Assembly (NCBI GenBank): GCA_002245855.1
Contig: NOUX01000001.1
Location: 124,001-188,000, forward strand
DNA length: 64,000 nucleotides
Direction of reading: 5' to 3'
Origin: Sphingobacterium cellulitidis
GTDB taxonomy: Bacteria > Bacteroidota > Bacteroidia > Sphingobacteriales > Sphingobacteriaceae
The notes under the pieces were generated by a model. The model searched no databases. It saw only the letters and a program-made list of their open reading frames with translations, and was not told the DNA's origin. The position numbers and the translations under genes were made by a program. Positions 1 to 9,176 of the stretch are shown piece after piece (position 1 is the first letter of the stretch; each line of letters starts with the position of its first letter).

Positions 1-1
1 G

Positions 2-2668
2 GATTATGCTTCTTATGTAATATTGGACCGTGCAGTGCCTCATATCAATGATGGCTTCAAACCGGTACAACGTCGGATCCTCCATTCTCTTAAAGAAATG
101 GACGACGGACGTTATAATAAGGCCGCAAATGTCATTGGAAATACCATGAAATATCACCCCCATGGGGATGCTTCAATTGGTGATGCCATGGTACAATTGG
201 GACAAAAGGATTTATTGATCGACTGCCAAGGAAACTGGGGAGACCCCATTACTGGAGACTCCGCTGCCGCACCGAGGTATATTGAAGGGCGTTTATCCAA
301 ATTTGCCAATGAAGTCGTCTTTAATCCCGATACAACAGATTGGCAATTAAGCTATGATGGCCGTAATAAGGAACCTATTACACTACCCGTAAAATTCCCG
401 CTCCTCTTAGCTCAAGGTGCTGAAGGTATTGCTGTAGGATTGGCAACCAAAATTATGCCCCACAACTTCATCGAACTTATCGATGGCTCCATCCAAGTTT
501 TAAAAGGTGAAAGACCTGCCATATATCCAGACTTCCCAACAGGAGGAATGGCCGATGTAACTGGGTATAATGAAGGACAACGTGGCGGAAAAATCCGCGT
601 GCGTGCAAAAATCGAAGAACGCGACAAAAAAACACTCGCAATAACGGAAATCCCCTTCGGAACAACAACCGGTTCATTGATAGACAGCATTGTCTCTGCC
701 AATGAAAAAGGAAAAATAAAAATTAAAAAAATTGAAGATAATACAGCCGAATTCGTAGAAATCATCGTCCACCTTGCCCCTGGAATCTCTCCAGATGTAA
801 CAATTGATGCCCTATACGCTTTTACAGGCTGTGAAACCTCAATATCTCCAAATACCTGTGTCATCAAGAAGAATAAACCTCATTTTATGAGCGTCAATGA
901 TATCTTGATCGAAAATACAAAACAAACCAAGAGCTTGTTGAAACAAGAACTTGAAATCAGATTACACGAACTCCAAGAAAAGATATTCTTTAGCTCCTTG
1001 CTGAAAATCTTTATTCAAGAAGGAATGTATAAGCACGCTGATTATGAAAACGCAGGTGATTTTGAAACCGTAGTAGAAGTCTTAAATCAATTATTCAGCC
1101 CATTCTTCGACCAATTCTATCGCCCAATTACAGCGGAAGATTATAAACGATTGATCGACAAACCAATGAGTAGCATCACCCGATTTGACGTTAAAAAAGC
1201 AGACGATCAGATGAAAGCACTCGAAGATGAAATAAAAGAAGTTAAAAAGAACCTGAGAAACTTGACCGAATATACCATCAAATGGTATGAGTATATCCGT
1301 GGAAAATATAGCAAAGGAAGAGAACGTAAAACCGAATTACGTGTTTTTGATAAGGTTGAAGCAACACAAGTAGCCTTGGCAAATGCTAAACTATATGTAA
1401 ATCGCGAAGAAGGATTCATCGGTACCAATATGCGTAAAGATGAATTGGTTTCTGATTGTTCCGATATCGATGATATTATTGTATTTAGAGCAGATGGAAA
1501 ATATTCTGTCGTAAAAGTACAAGACAAAATCTTCGTGGGTAAAGACATTATCCATGTCGCAGTCTTCAAAAAAGGCGATGAAAGAACCGTCTACAATGCA
1601 ATTTACAAAGACGGAGGAACCGGTACCAGTTATATCAAACGTTTCTCGGTAACCGCAGTAACGCGAGATAAAGATTATGATATCGGTAAATCAAGTAAAG
1701 GAACTAAAATCCTATACTTTACAGCTAATCCAAATGGTGAAGCTGAAATTGTCAATATCCAGCTTAAACCGCATACTAAATTGAGGAAGCTAAACTTCGA
1801 TATGGACTTCGCTGAAATCGCCATTAAAGGGCGTGCTTCCCAAGGAAATATTGTCAGCAAATATCCAGTGAAAAAAGTCACTTTCAAAAGCGCTGGCGTA
1901 TCTACCCTTGCTGGAAGAAAAATCTGGTATGATGATATCCTGAAAAGATTAAATGCAGATAATAGAGGAAAATTCCTTGGTGAATTTGATGGCGATGACA
2001 AAATTTTAATGGCCGTAAATGATGGTTCTTACGAGTTGTCAAACTTCGATTTGAATAATCACTTCGATGAGAAAATGATTCGCCTCGAAAAATTTATCCC
2101 AGGGCAAATCTATACAGCGATCCATCAAGACACCAAAACTGGAACCTACTTCGTCAAAAGATTCAATTTTGATGATAACCCCGTTGGTAAACGCGTGCGA
2201 TTTATTCCTGAGGAAAGCAAACTCATCCTCTTGACTAACAATGATACTCCAGTGGTCGCATTGGATATTCTTAAAGGAAAATCCCAAACCCATGAGCATC
2301 TAGAGCAAGAGTTAACCGAGATTGTTGATGTCAAAGGTATGAAAGCCCAAGGCAATAGGCTCTCTTTCCATACGGTACAAAAAATTAAACTTCTTTCGGA
2401 TGAAAAAGACCTTTCAATCACGGAGCAACCAGCCCTGAATGAAACAACAACTCATGAAACTCCGATCGAAGTAGAAAAATCAGCACCTGAAAAATCAACA
2501 CCTGAAAAGGAAACTGAAAAATCAAAAGCTGAACCGATGGAAAAAACTGAACAAAAATCCGCTCCAGTGGATGATATTCCATTCGAAATAACCAACCCTG
2601 ATGATATTCAAATAGATAACAATGGTCAGTTAGGTTTATTCGGAGCCAATGATGACGAAGAAGATTAA
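2..2668 (+). CDS. parC: DNA topoisomerase IV subunit A (5'-truncated by window edge)
   Basis: Breaking and rejoining subunit of a type IIA topoisomerase, which decatenates chromosomes with ParE. The reading frame is open from base 2 (Asp-Tyr-Ala-Ser-Tyr-Val-Ile), so roughly the first 30-40 residues lie outside the window; a TTG at 23 is an internal Leu codon, not a start. Seen: the conserved DGFKPVQRR segment, the active-site motif AAPRYIEGR whose Tyr is codon 93 of the visible frame, a coiled-coil section around visible residues 390-430, a degenerate C-terminal beta-pinwheel region, and a low-complexity tail rich in Glu, Lys, Ser and Pro with EKSAPEKSTPEK-like repeats. ParC is preferred over GyrA because the tail and sequence resemble Bacteroidota ParC and no clear GyrA box was found; this is a judgement by eye. 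A strong hairpin follows the stop. Confidence 0.9.
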   Translation, partial: DYASYVILDRAVPHINDGFKPVQRRILHSLKEMDDGRYNKAANVIGNTMKYHPHGDASIGDAMVQLGQKDLLIDCQGNWGDPITGDSAAAPRYIEGRLSKFANEVVFNPDTTDWQLSYDGRNKEPITLPVKFPLLLAQGAEGIAVGLATKIMPHNFIELIDGSIQVLKGERPAIYPDFPTGGMADVTGYNEGQRGGKIRVRAKIEERDKKTLAITEIPFGTTTGSLIDSIVSANEKGKIKIKKIEDNTAEFVEIIVHLAPGISPDVTIDALYAFTGCETSISPNTCVIKKNKPHFMSVNDILIENTKQTKSLLKQELEIRLHELQEKIFFSSLLKIFIQEGMYKHADYENAGDFETVVEVLNQLFSPFFDQFYRPITAEDYKRLIDKPMSSITRFDVKKADDQMKALEDEIKEVKKNLRNLTEYTIKWYEYIRGKYSKGRERKTELRVFDKVEATQVALANAKLYVNREEGFIGTNMRKDELVSDCSDIDDIIVFRADGKYSVVKVQDKIFVGKDIIHVAVFKKGDERTVYNAIYKDGGTGTSYIKRFSVTAVTRDKDYDIGKSSKGTKILYFTANPNGEAEIVNIQLKPHTKLRKLNFDMDFAEIAIKGRASQGNIVSKYPVKKVTFKSAGVSTLAGRKIWYDDILKRLNADNRGKFLGEFDGDDKILMAVNDGSYELSNFDLNNHFDEKMIRLEKFIPGQIYTAIHQDTKTGTYFVKRFNFDDNPVGKRVRFIPEESKLILLTNNDTPVVALDILKGKSQTHEHLEQELTEIVDVKGMKAQGNRLSFHTVQKIKLLSDEKDLSITEQPALNETTTHETPIEVEKSAPEKSTPEKETEKSKAEPMEKTEQKSAPVDDIPFEITNPDDIQIDNNGQLGLFGANDDEED

Positions 2669-2689
2669 TTCTTCGATAAATTTATTAGG

Positions 2690-2727
2690 AAAGGGAGAAT
2701 ATTCAAATTGAATATTCTCCCTTTTTA
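2690..2727. terminator. Bidirectional intrinsic terminator between parC and the C11 peptidase gene
   Basis: A perfect inverted repeat, GGGAGAATATTCAA with its complement, flanked by an A-run on the left and a T-run on the right, so it can stop both parC and the convergent minus-strand operon. Confidence 0.85.
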
Positions 2728-2793
2728 TTTATTAGAAAGGAGCCATATAGAAATATGAACTCCTTAAAAAATCAATAGTAATTATAGAAAAAA

Positions 2794-3942
2794 TTATTGC
2801 ATCCAATGGAATAACTTCGAATAGGAGGAAGCTTGGTTCCATCCTAAACTCTGATAATATTTATTTAAATCCAATTCGGATTCAATCGGAATATAACAGG
2901 ATAAACCTGAAAAAACCTCTATAGGAGTTCCTAAAAAATGTGTCGTAGAAACTTTGAACAAAACCGTTTCTTTCAACTGTTTTTTTACTATTTCCACATC
3001 CGCTTTTGAAAAATTCTTCTCACAAAAATCTAGTAAATCAAATGCTGGAACGGTCTGTGTAGCAAATGGATCTAAATCCAACCTTTGCACATTAACCCTG
3101 ATAACCTGTCTTGGACCATTCTGCCCATTAATCACAGAACCCATCACTACAGCTAAATTTTGCATCTCTTTCATATCTATCAAAGAAAAACTTGCTGAAC
3201 GCATTTTGCCTTGTTTACTATTATAAAAATCAAAATATAATTGGCCGGCTTTCTTTAATCCTCGTTCAACATTTTCGTCAAAGAAATGCGAAATAATCTG
3301 ATCATAGGGCATCCCCACACTGATTACTTCCGTTGGAGAAGCCAATACATAGGGCACCAAATCTTTCAACTCATATAATACCTCAACAGATCCCATGGAA
3401 CATGCATCAAAAATTAGATAAGAAAGATTATTGGGTAAAGCTTTTTTCAAATCCTTTACATCCATAGTATCACCATTGTCCTCTCCAAAGGATTTTACCT
3501 TGGCCATTTTCTTATTTCCGGGATACCAGTTGGTAGCATGCGACCATAAAACCGCAGCATAACTCCTCGCTTTTCCAAGCCTCTCCATATCCTCAAATAC
3601 CATTTTCATGGTTGATGGATCTGATGCATTATGTTCTGGGTATTCTTTCAATACTTTACTCACGATTTTATCAGAAGTATCATGTATAATTTCATAAATC
3701 CTTTGCCGTTGACCAAAAATTTTGGCATATACCAGCAGCTTCCCATTAGCTCCACTGAATCCCGATTCCATCTGATTGAGGTTATCAATGGCTTCACTCG
3801 CTAAATTATTGTTGGCAGACATGTAAACCATTACAGTTCTTGATACCTCTGCAGAAACTTCATTTTCCGTATCTTTTGTACAAGACACAAACAGAATGAT
3901 CGGAAGTAAATAAAATAATAGGATACTGAAATGCCTGCTCAT
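2794..3942 (-). CDS. Clostripain-family (C11) cysteine peptidase lipoprotein
   Basis: Predicted secreted cysteine protease of 382 residues. Seen: hydrophobic N-terminus ending in a lipobox with Cys21 followed by Thr-Lys-Asp, the family's VMVYMSANNNL strand near residue 37, the catalytic His in VLWSHATNW (His135) and the catalytic Cys in IFDACSMGS (Cys181). Known: C11 peptidases usually cleave after Arg or Lys, and several mature by self-cleavage. Inferred: a surface or periplasmic lipoprotein. It is the last gene of a six-gene operon, starting 6 bases after the EEP-family gene stops, so it probably acts with the nuclease and receptor genes upstream, for example on protein bound to nucleic acid or in maturing partners. 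The substrate cannot be read from the sequence. Confidence 0.85.
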   Translation of the reverse strand: MSRHFSILLFYLLPIILFVSCTKDTENEVSAEVSRTVMVYMSANNNLASEAIDNLNQMESGFSGANGKLLVYAKIFGQRQRIYEIIHDTSDKIVSKVLKEYPEHNASDPSTMKMVFEDMERLGKARSYAAVLWSHATNWYPGNKKMAKVKSFGEDNGDTMDVKDLKKALPNNLSYLIFDACSMGSVEVLYELKDLVPYVLASPTEVISVGMPYDQIISHFFDENVERGLKKAGQLYFDFYNSKQGKMRSASFSLIDMKEMQNLAVVMGSVINGQNGPRQVIRVNVQRLDLDPFATQTVPAFDLLDFCEKNFSKADVEIVKKQLKETVLFKVSTTHFLGTPIEVFSGLSCYIPIESELDLNKYYQSLGWNQASSYSKLFHWMQ

Positions 3943-3948
3943 AATTTT

Positions 3949-4992
3949 CTACTCAATTTCTTTCAACAAATAAATTAGGACCGGAAAATGATCCGAGTAC
4001 CCATTCTGAAATAAATTCCCAGAAAAAGTCCGTAAAGGGTAGCCTTTATATCGTCCATCCTTGCTAATCAAAAAATCAGCATTGTATATTTCGGACTTCC
4101 AAAGTTTTAATGCCTTACGATTCTCACCCAAAAGTGATTCTGAAACAATAATCTGATCAAATAAACTCCATTTAGCCTGATAACCCAAAGACCCGATCCC
4201 TTTGGAATAATGCTTATACATAGTATTGTACAACTCCCCAACTTTTACTTCCTCCCGCTTACCCTTTGCTCCTAAAACATTCTTCACACTGATATCTACC
4301 GGATCATCATTCAGGTCACCCATGATAATAATCTTTGCCTGTGGATTTGATTGATGGATGGAATCTACTGCATTTTTTACAAGACTCGCTGCAAACTCCC
4401 TTAACTCGGAAGACTTTCCACCAAAACGTGATGGCCAATGGTTTACAAAAACATGAACCATCTCATTTGCAATAACCCCTTTCACCATTAAGATATCCCG
4501 CGTGACATAATCCTCCTTACCCGGAAATTTGTATGGTATTAAACTCGAACTTACATATCTGAAAAATTGCGGATTGTATAACATCGCCACGTCTATTCCC
4601 CGTCGGTCTGGAGAATCATAATGAACAATTTGATACCCCCTGTTCGATATATCCTTTTGCTTCACCAAATCCTCTAACACCTTTCTGTTTTCAATCTCTG
4701 ATAATCCAATCAATACCGGCCCTGTTTGACCATATTTTTGACCTATCCTCCCTAATACTGATGCTATTTTTTCTTGTTTCTTCCAATACTTTTCCTTGGT
4801 CCAGTTCATGCCACCCTTTGGCGTAAATTCACTATCCAAAACCGTACTATCCCGCTCAGTATCAAACAAATTCTCCACATTATAAAATGCAATTGGATAA
4901 ACCGAATATTGCTTGGCCTGCCCCCGTAGTGCTAGCCCTGAAATCAATAACAAGCCCAAAAAGGAGAACCTGACCATCAATTCTCTAATCAT
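3949..4992 (-). CDS. Secreted endonuclease/exonuclease/phosphatase (EEP) family enzyme
   Basis: Metal-dependent phosphodiesterase-fold enzyme of 347 residues with an N-terminal signal peptide ending near ALRGQA and no lipobox. Seen: the EEP signature set in order: YNVENLFD (metal-site Asn), LSEIENR (metal-binding Glu), VNHWPSR (His), IIMGDLNDDP (Asp and Asn of the catalytic site) and the terminal SDHFPV (catalytic Asp-His). Known: the fold covers DNases, RNases, sphingomyelinases and inositol phosphatases; Bacteroidota copies with YNVENLFD are usually annotated as endonucleases. Inferred: an extracellular or periplasmic nuclease. The start codon overlaps the end of the DUF5689 gene by 8 bases, indicating translational coupling. 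A lipid or sugar-phosphate phosphodiesterase role cannot be excluded. Confidence 0.85.
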   Translation of the reverse strand: MIRELMVRFSFLGLLLISGLALRGQAKQYSVYPIAFYNVENLFDTERDSTVLDSEFTPKGGMNWTKEKYWKKQEKIASVLGRIGQKYGQTGPVLIGLSEIENRKVLEDLVKQKDISNRGYQIVHYDSPDRRGIDVAMLYNPQFFRYVSSSLIPYKFPGKEDYVTRDILMVKGVIANEMVHVFVNHWPSRFGGKSSELREFAASLVKNAVDSIHQSNPQAKIIIMGDLNDDPVDISVKNVLGAKGKREEVKVGELYNTMYKHYSKGIGSLGYQAKWSLFDQIIVSESLLGENRKALKLWKSEIYNADFLISKDGRYKGYPLRTFSGNLFQNGYSDHFPVLIYLLKEIE

Positions 4993-6343
4993 GACTCTTC
5001 TTTTCTCTAATCAGTATTATTTCCTTTTTCCCCACAGCCCCATCGCCCCCAATCAACTCTATATTATCTAAACGGAAACCAATTTTATTTTCAGAAGCCG
5101 CAGAAATAAATTCAATGGTCAGATTATTGACTTGAGGAAGCTTGGGAATACTGATAGTAAACCACTTGTTATTATCCCCAGCCGCATTGGATACCACTTT
5201 CGAAGGAACCGTAACTCGCTGCCCATTCACCTTGAGGGCTATTTGATTTAGATCAGCAGTCGCCGTTGGCTCAAATAAATTTGCCGTCAGTTGATAATTT
5301 AATGTTACCTCTCCCTTCCCTTGCGTATTGATTCCAGATACGACAATACTGGCATCTCGATTCGCTGGTAACCAAATATGAGCACCATTGTCCCCAGAAA
5401 CACTTCGTATATCTGCAGCCCCAGAATCATCTCGGTATTGAACCGGTGACTTCATGTCAAAATCCTTGAAATCATTGATCTTAGGACGATTTCCAGATGG
5501 ATAGGTCCCTAAACCAAAAGTCTCCTTGAAAAAACTTCCCGAAACGGGCTTCACCTCCTCTGGATCCTCCCCATCAAATTCCTTAACATCATTCTTCGTT
5601 CGTAAAATTAATTGCCATGCCCCATTGAAACGACCCAAAATCCCAACCAAACTCCCCGTTCCTCTCGGTAATAAGTCCTGGGAAAAATTGGAATAATTAC
5701 TCGTCCGAACAATTAACACCTTCCCTGATTTATCTTTTATCTCTTCATTGCTAGTGGCATCTTTATCAGAAAAAGTCTTCTTCCCCCCGTTACTAAAACG
5801 GATATCCGTAACTTCGACCAATTGATGAACCAAATCGTCTGTCAACTTATCAAAACTCACCTGCCGTGGCTTCACATTCGACGGATTTGGCCATGAATGC
5901 ATCTGAACCTTCTCCTTGAAACTCTGCCACGAAATCCGATTCGCATTCGTCGTGCCTAAACCAACCTGCAACTCACCTCCATATTTTAATATATAAAGCT
6001 CCTTCAAATTCACATAAACCTCTTGACCAACCTGATAAGTGGCATAAACCGAATTCTGCTCTACGCCAATGTTGATTCCTCCCGTACCATCTTGAATATA
6101 GATCTGTTTATAGATATTCCCCGATTCATCATTCGCAGAAACAACCCCCTTGATCACCAATTCCTCCTCCAAAAAAAACGGATCCTTAATATCCTTGAAA
6201 CGATCTTTTAATTGTTTGATCGTAATATTAGCCAACTTCCCTTTATAGGTTGGCTCATTTAAAGCAGGTGGCGTATATTCCCGTTCACATGCCATAAATA
6301 GCAAACTGAATAGAAACAAATAAACTAACCTCATATTTTTCAT
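4985..6343 (-). CDS. DUF5689 lipoprotein with C-terminal beta-sandwich module
   Basis: A 452-residue lipoprotein (lipobox LLFMAC at the N-terminus). Residues of about 35-255 match my recollection of DUF5689, an OB-fold-like domain: the stretch around ELVIKGVVSANDESGNIYKQ and IYIQDGTGGINI resembles nucleic-acid-binding OB folds attached to secreted nucleases. Residues of about 270-440 form a separate module (HIWLPANR, VNGQ, NLTIEF, RLDNIELIGG) that recurs in the fimbrillin-like protein of the same operon. The gene lies 12 bases after the TonB receptor gene and overlaps the EEP gene. Inferred: a surface-attached binding protein presenting nucleic acid to the two nuclease-family enzymes. An alternative start is Met4. 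The DUF call is from memory of the family pattern. Confidence 0.75.
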   Translation of the reverse strand: MKNMRLVYLFLFSLLFMACEREYTPPALNEPTYKGKLANITIKQLKDRFKDIKDPFFLEEELVIKGVVSANDESGNIYKQIYIQDGTGGINIGVEQNSVYATYQVGQEVYVNLKELYILKYGGELQVGLGTTNANRISWQSFKEKVQMHSWPNPSNVKPRQVSFDKLTDDLVHQLVEVTDIRFSNGGKKTFSDKDATSNEEIKDKSGKVLIVRTSNYSNFSQDLLPRGTGSLVGILGRFNGAWQLILRTKNDVKEFDGEDPEEVKPVSGSFFKETFGLGTYPSGNRPKINDFKDFDMKSPVQYRDDSGAADIRSVSGDNGAHIWLPANRDASIVVSGINTQGKGEVTLNYQLTANLFEPTATADLNQIALKVNGQRVTVPSKVVSNAAGDNNKWFTISIPKLPQVNNLTIEFISAASENKIGFRLDNIELIGGDGAVGKKEIILIREKKSHD

Positions 6344-6355
6344 GCTCTGTAATTT

Positions 6356-9103
6356 TTAAAACCTATAACTTGTATTGAAAAAAACATTCAACCCCTGCAT
6401 ATAGAAATAGCGGGAACTAAACTTATCCGGATATTTTAAATCCAATCGACCCTGCTCAAATCCCCCTGTACCAACGTTCCTGGAATTCAACAGGTTCATC
6501 ACCGAAAGATTGAAATTCAACGATTTTCTGTTCTTTAAATAAACCAGCTTTCCAATAGAAGCATCAAAAGTTGTCCGACTCGGCAATCGCTCCTGATGGG
6601 TTAGCTTCTGATAGGCTTGGTAACTCTCCTCCTGATACGGATTTACCGTAGTGTAAACAGAAGCCATCCGACGCAAAGCTGCCGGTGACATATAATTCCA
6701 TCCAACCATATTCCCGCTAACCTCAAAAAACCAATAATTATAAAAGTACCTCGCAGCAACAATACCCGCCGCCTGTGGTGTGCCTGACACAAAGAGATTC
6801 TTCATAATGACCTGCTCCTCCAAATTCACCAACAACCCGTTCTCTGAATTCAAAGTCCCCATCGGATTATTACTGTAATAATACTCCGCCAAAGTCCCTA
6901 TAAAATCAAAATTCCAATTCTGATTTAAACTATACGTAACACTCGCCTCAATCCCGCGATGCTTCCTATCCACCCCACTCAAATTGTGAAATACAAAGGT
7001 CCGCTGAGAATCATGATAATAATTCATCCGCTCCAATTGATCGTAAAAGTTGGTCTGAAAAACAGAAACACGCCCCGCAAGATGTGGCATCGAAAACACA
7101 TAATTAATATCACTGTGAAAAATCCTCGAACTTGATAAACCTTTCACCACCCGATCCGTAACCCTCGGCATCACATAGGAACGATCAGGAATTGGTGGTT
7201 CAGTAATATAAGCCGTATTCGCAGATATAAAATTCCGACCATCTAACTTATACGTCAAACCTCCCTTGACTGTAAAATCTATAAAATCATACTTCGGACC
7301 ATAGCCATACGAATGTTCTGGAAATCGACCATTCTGCATATTCCCCTTCCGCTGAAAATCAGTATAACTGATCTTCGTACCATAGTAAACTTCCAAATTC
7401 CGGGTCTGAAACCCATTCGAAACCCAGGCATTCACCGATTGAACATCAATATCATAATCGTATCCAAAAATGTCCCCGCGGTAAACCTTGCGGTCTGGAA
7501 ATAAGAGATCATTTTGCTTGACTTGTGCATTCCCCGGATTCTCACGCTCCGCAAACTTATCCAAGTCAACTACATGGTTCGAACCCATTAAATCATCTAC
7601 CGTCTTATATTGATAAGATTTACTCTTCCTCGCTTCAACACCAGCTAAAATCGTATAATTATTATCATACAATTTGTTGAACGTAACACTCATCGTCCCC
7701 TCTAATAAATCGGAATGCCTCCGCTCAACCATATACAAAGCCGCCCCATTATTTTTACGCCAATTCTCCACGTTCATATTCTGCCGGTACATCTCATCCC
7801 AATTTAATTGGGTGACCTTGGGATCCCTGGATTTCCACAAATCGGTATACTGTGCAATGGTCCGCACATCTAGATAAGGCGTAAACCTTGAAAAATTCGA
7901 TGGCAAATACCGGTAATAATCTGGCCTTGGATCCATCGCATCATACCAGTTTAATGCGCTATTGCTATACCTGCCATAATGAAACATTCCGCCTGAACTT
8001 AAACTGGTCTTCTCATCTATTTTCCATCGATGCGAAATAACCATGCTCGGATCAAAGGCATGTACTACCCTCGAATTTCGAACCTTCCCATCCTGGTAGC
8101 CCCAATTAGGATTGTACAAATTATCCCCCACCAGATCATAAACCTCCTGAAAGGAAGACCCCTGCTGCCCACGGACAACCGGAGAACCATAAGTGAGTAA
8201 GGATAAGGAATGTGCCCCATTTGCCCATTGCTTCTCCATCGAAAAAGCATAGGATAAATTCTGATACGAAGTTCCCGGAATATATCCCTTATCGGAATAA
8301 CGACCGCCTATAGCTCCTGTAAATGCCCAACCCTTGTCGTTGAGCCCAGTCGAATAACTGAACATCGAACGCGCATAATAATTCCTGTTGGTATAGGACA
8401 AAGTAACCTTCCCCCCTTTGGCAAATGAACTCGCCCGCATATTGATATTTTCAGAACCTCCAATGGTTCCGAAACTGAATGTTCCTGTTTGATTGTAATT
8501 GACCACATCCCCATTCCGGGTCAAGTCATTTAATGCCCCAATGGAAGCATAATTGAAAACACGACGATATTGATCATTGGCCAAAACACCATTGATATAC
8601 GTCTGCTCATAAAAGGGATCATAGCCCCGAACACGAAATCGATACGGTGATAATTTAAACCCTACCTTATTCAAATAAATATCATTGGAAAGAATAACAG
8701 ATGCCTGAATATCTTGTGAACTCATGTCGCCTTCCGAAGAAACCACATCGTCATCAATAACCCCCATAACCGTCTGTACATCAATCTGATTCTCAACATC
8801 TAATTCAATGTCCTCCAATATAGTCTCGGAATCCTTTAATTCGAATTCCATTTCAAAATTCCTGAACCCTGCCGCCTGAATAATCAATCGCTCCATCCCT
8901 GGCCTTAGATTCACAAAAACAAAATCCCCCTCCTCATTACTACTACTGCTCATTTTGTTCCGCTCCAGGTTAATTGTAATTCCAACCAACGGAACCTTCG
9001 TCCGACTATGAACCACCTTGCCCCTAAGCTGAACAGCTTCTTGACCAAATCCAGCACTTAAACTAAAAATGAACAAAAAGATAATTGCTAATATCTTTTG
9101 CAT
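6356..9103 (-). CDS. TonB-dependent receptor with N-terminal carboxypeptidase-regulatory-like domain
   Basis: Outer-membrane active importer of 915 residues. Seen: cleavable signal peptide ending SAGFGQ, a CarboxypepD-regulatory-like domain (about residues 24-105, LRGKVVHSRTKVPLVGITI), a plug region (about 110-250) and a long Tyr/Phe/Asn-rich beta-barrel ending in a terminal aromatic (NVFFNTSYRF) as outer-membrane proteins require. It is shorter than the SusC proteins in this window and has no SusD partner, so it is not a classical SusCD importer; its partner proteins are the DUF5689 and fimbrillin-like lipoproteins on either side. Inferred substrate: products of the neighbouring nucleases, such as oligonucleotides, nucleosides or phosphate compounds. 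A hairpin lies in the 73-base gap before its start. Confidence 0.85.
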   Translation of the reverse strand: MQKILAIIFLFIFSLSAGFGQEAVQLRGKVVHSRTKVPLVGITINLERNKMSSSSNEEGDFVFVNLRPGMERLIIQAAGFRNFEMEFELKDSETILEDIELDVENQIDVQTVMGVIDDDVVSSEGDMSSQDIQASVILSNDIYLNKVGFKLSPYRFRVRGYDPFYEQTYINGVLANDQYRRVFNYASIGALNDLTRNGDVVNYNQTGTFSFGTIGGSENINMRASSFAKGGKVTLSYTNRNYYARSMFSYSTGLNDKGWAFTGAIGGRYSDKGYIPGTSYQNLSYAFSMEKQWANGAHSLSLLTYGSPVVRGQQGSSFQEVYDLVGDNLYNPNWGYQDGKVRNSRVVHAFDPSMVISHRWKIDEKTSLSSGGMFHYGRYSNSALNWYDAMDPRPDYYRYLPSNFSRFTPYLDVRTIAQYTDLWKSRDPKVTQLNWDEMYRQNMNVENWRKNNGAALYMVERRHSDLLEGTMSVTFNKLYDNNYTILAGVEARKSKSYQYKTVDDLMGSNHVVDLDKFAERENPGNAQVKQNDLLFPDRKVYRGDIFGYDYDIDVQSVNAWVSNGFQTRNLEVYYGTKISYTDFQRKGNMQNGRFPEHSYGYGPKYDFIDFTVKGGLTYKLDGRNFISANTAYITEPPIPDRSYVMPRVTDRVVKGLSSSRIFHSDINYVFSMPHLAGRVSVFQTNFYDQLERMNYYHDSQRTFVFHNLSGVDRKHRGIEASVTYSLNQNWNFDFIGTLAEYYYSNNPMGTLNSENGLLVNLEEQVIMKNLFVSGTPQAAGIVAARYFYNYWFFEVSGNMVGWNYMSPAALRRMASVYTTVNPYQEESYQAYQKLTHQERLPSRTTFDASIGKLVYLKNRKSLNFNLSVMNLLNSRNVGTGGFEQGRLDLKYPDKFSSRYFYMQGLNVFFNTSYRF

Positions 9104-9133
9104 ATCCTATCTCAATCGAAAGAATGTAAAGTA

Positions 9134-9162
9134 CAAGGATGAGGCTCCAAACCTCACCCTTG
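9134..9162 (-). other. Intercistronic hairpin upstream of the TonB receptor gene
   Basis: Inverted repeat CAAGGATGAGG / CCTCACCCTTG with a 7-base loop and one G-T wobble, inside the gap between the fimbrillin-like gene and the receptor gene. The downstream minus-strand side lacks a strong T-run, so it is more likely an mRNA-stability or partial-attenuation element than a full terminator. Confidence 0.5.
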
Positions 9163-9176
9163 ATGAATTTGATTAA

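Noticed and set aside
412..867. Long minus-strand frame inside parC
   Set aside because: Antisense to the conserved parC catalytic region; composition is the complement of a real gene.
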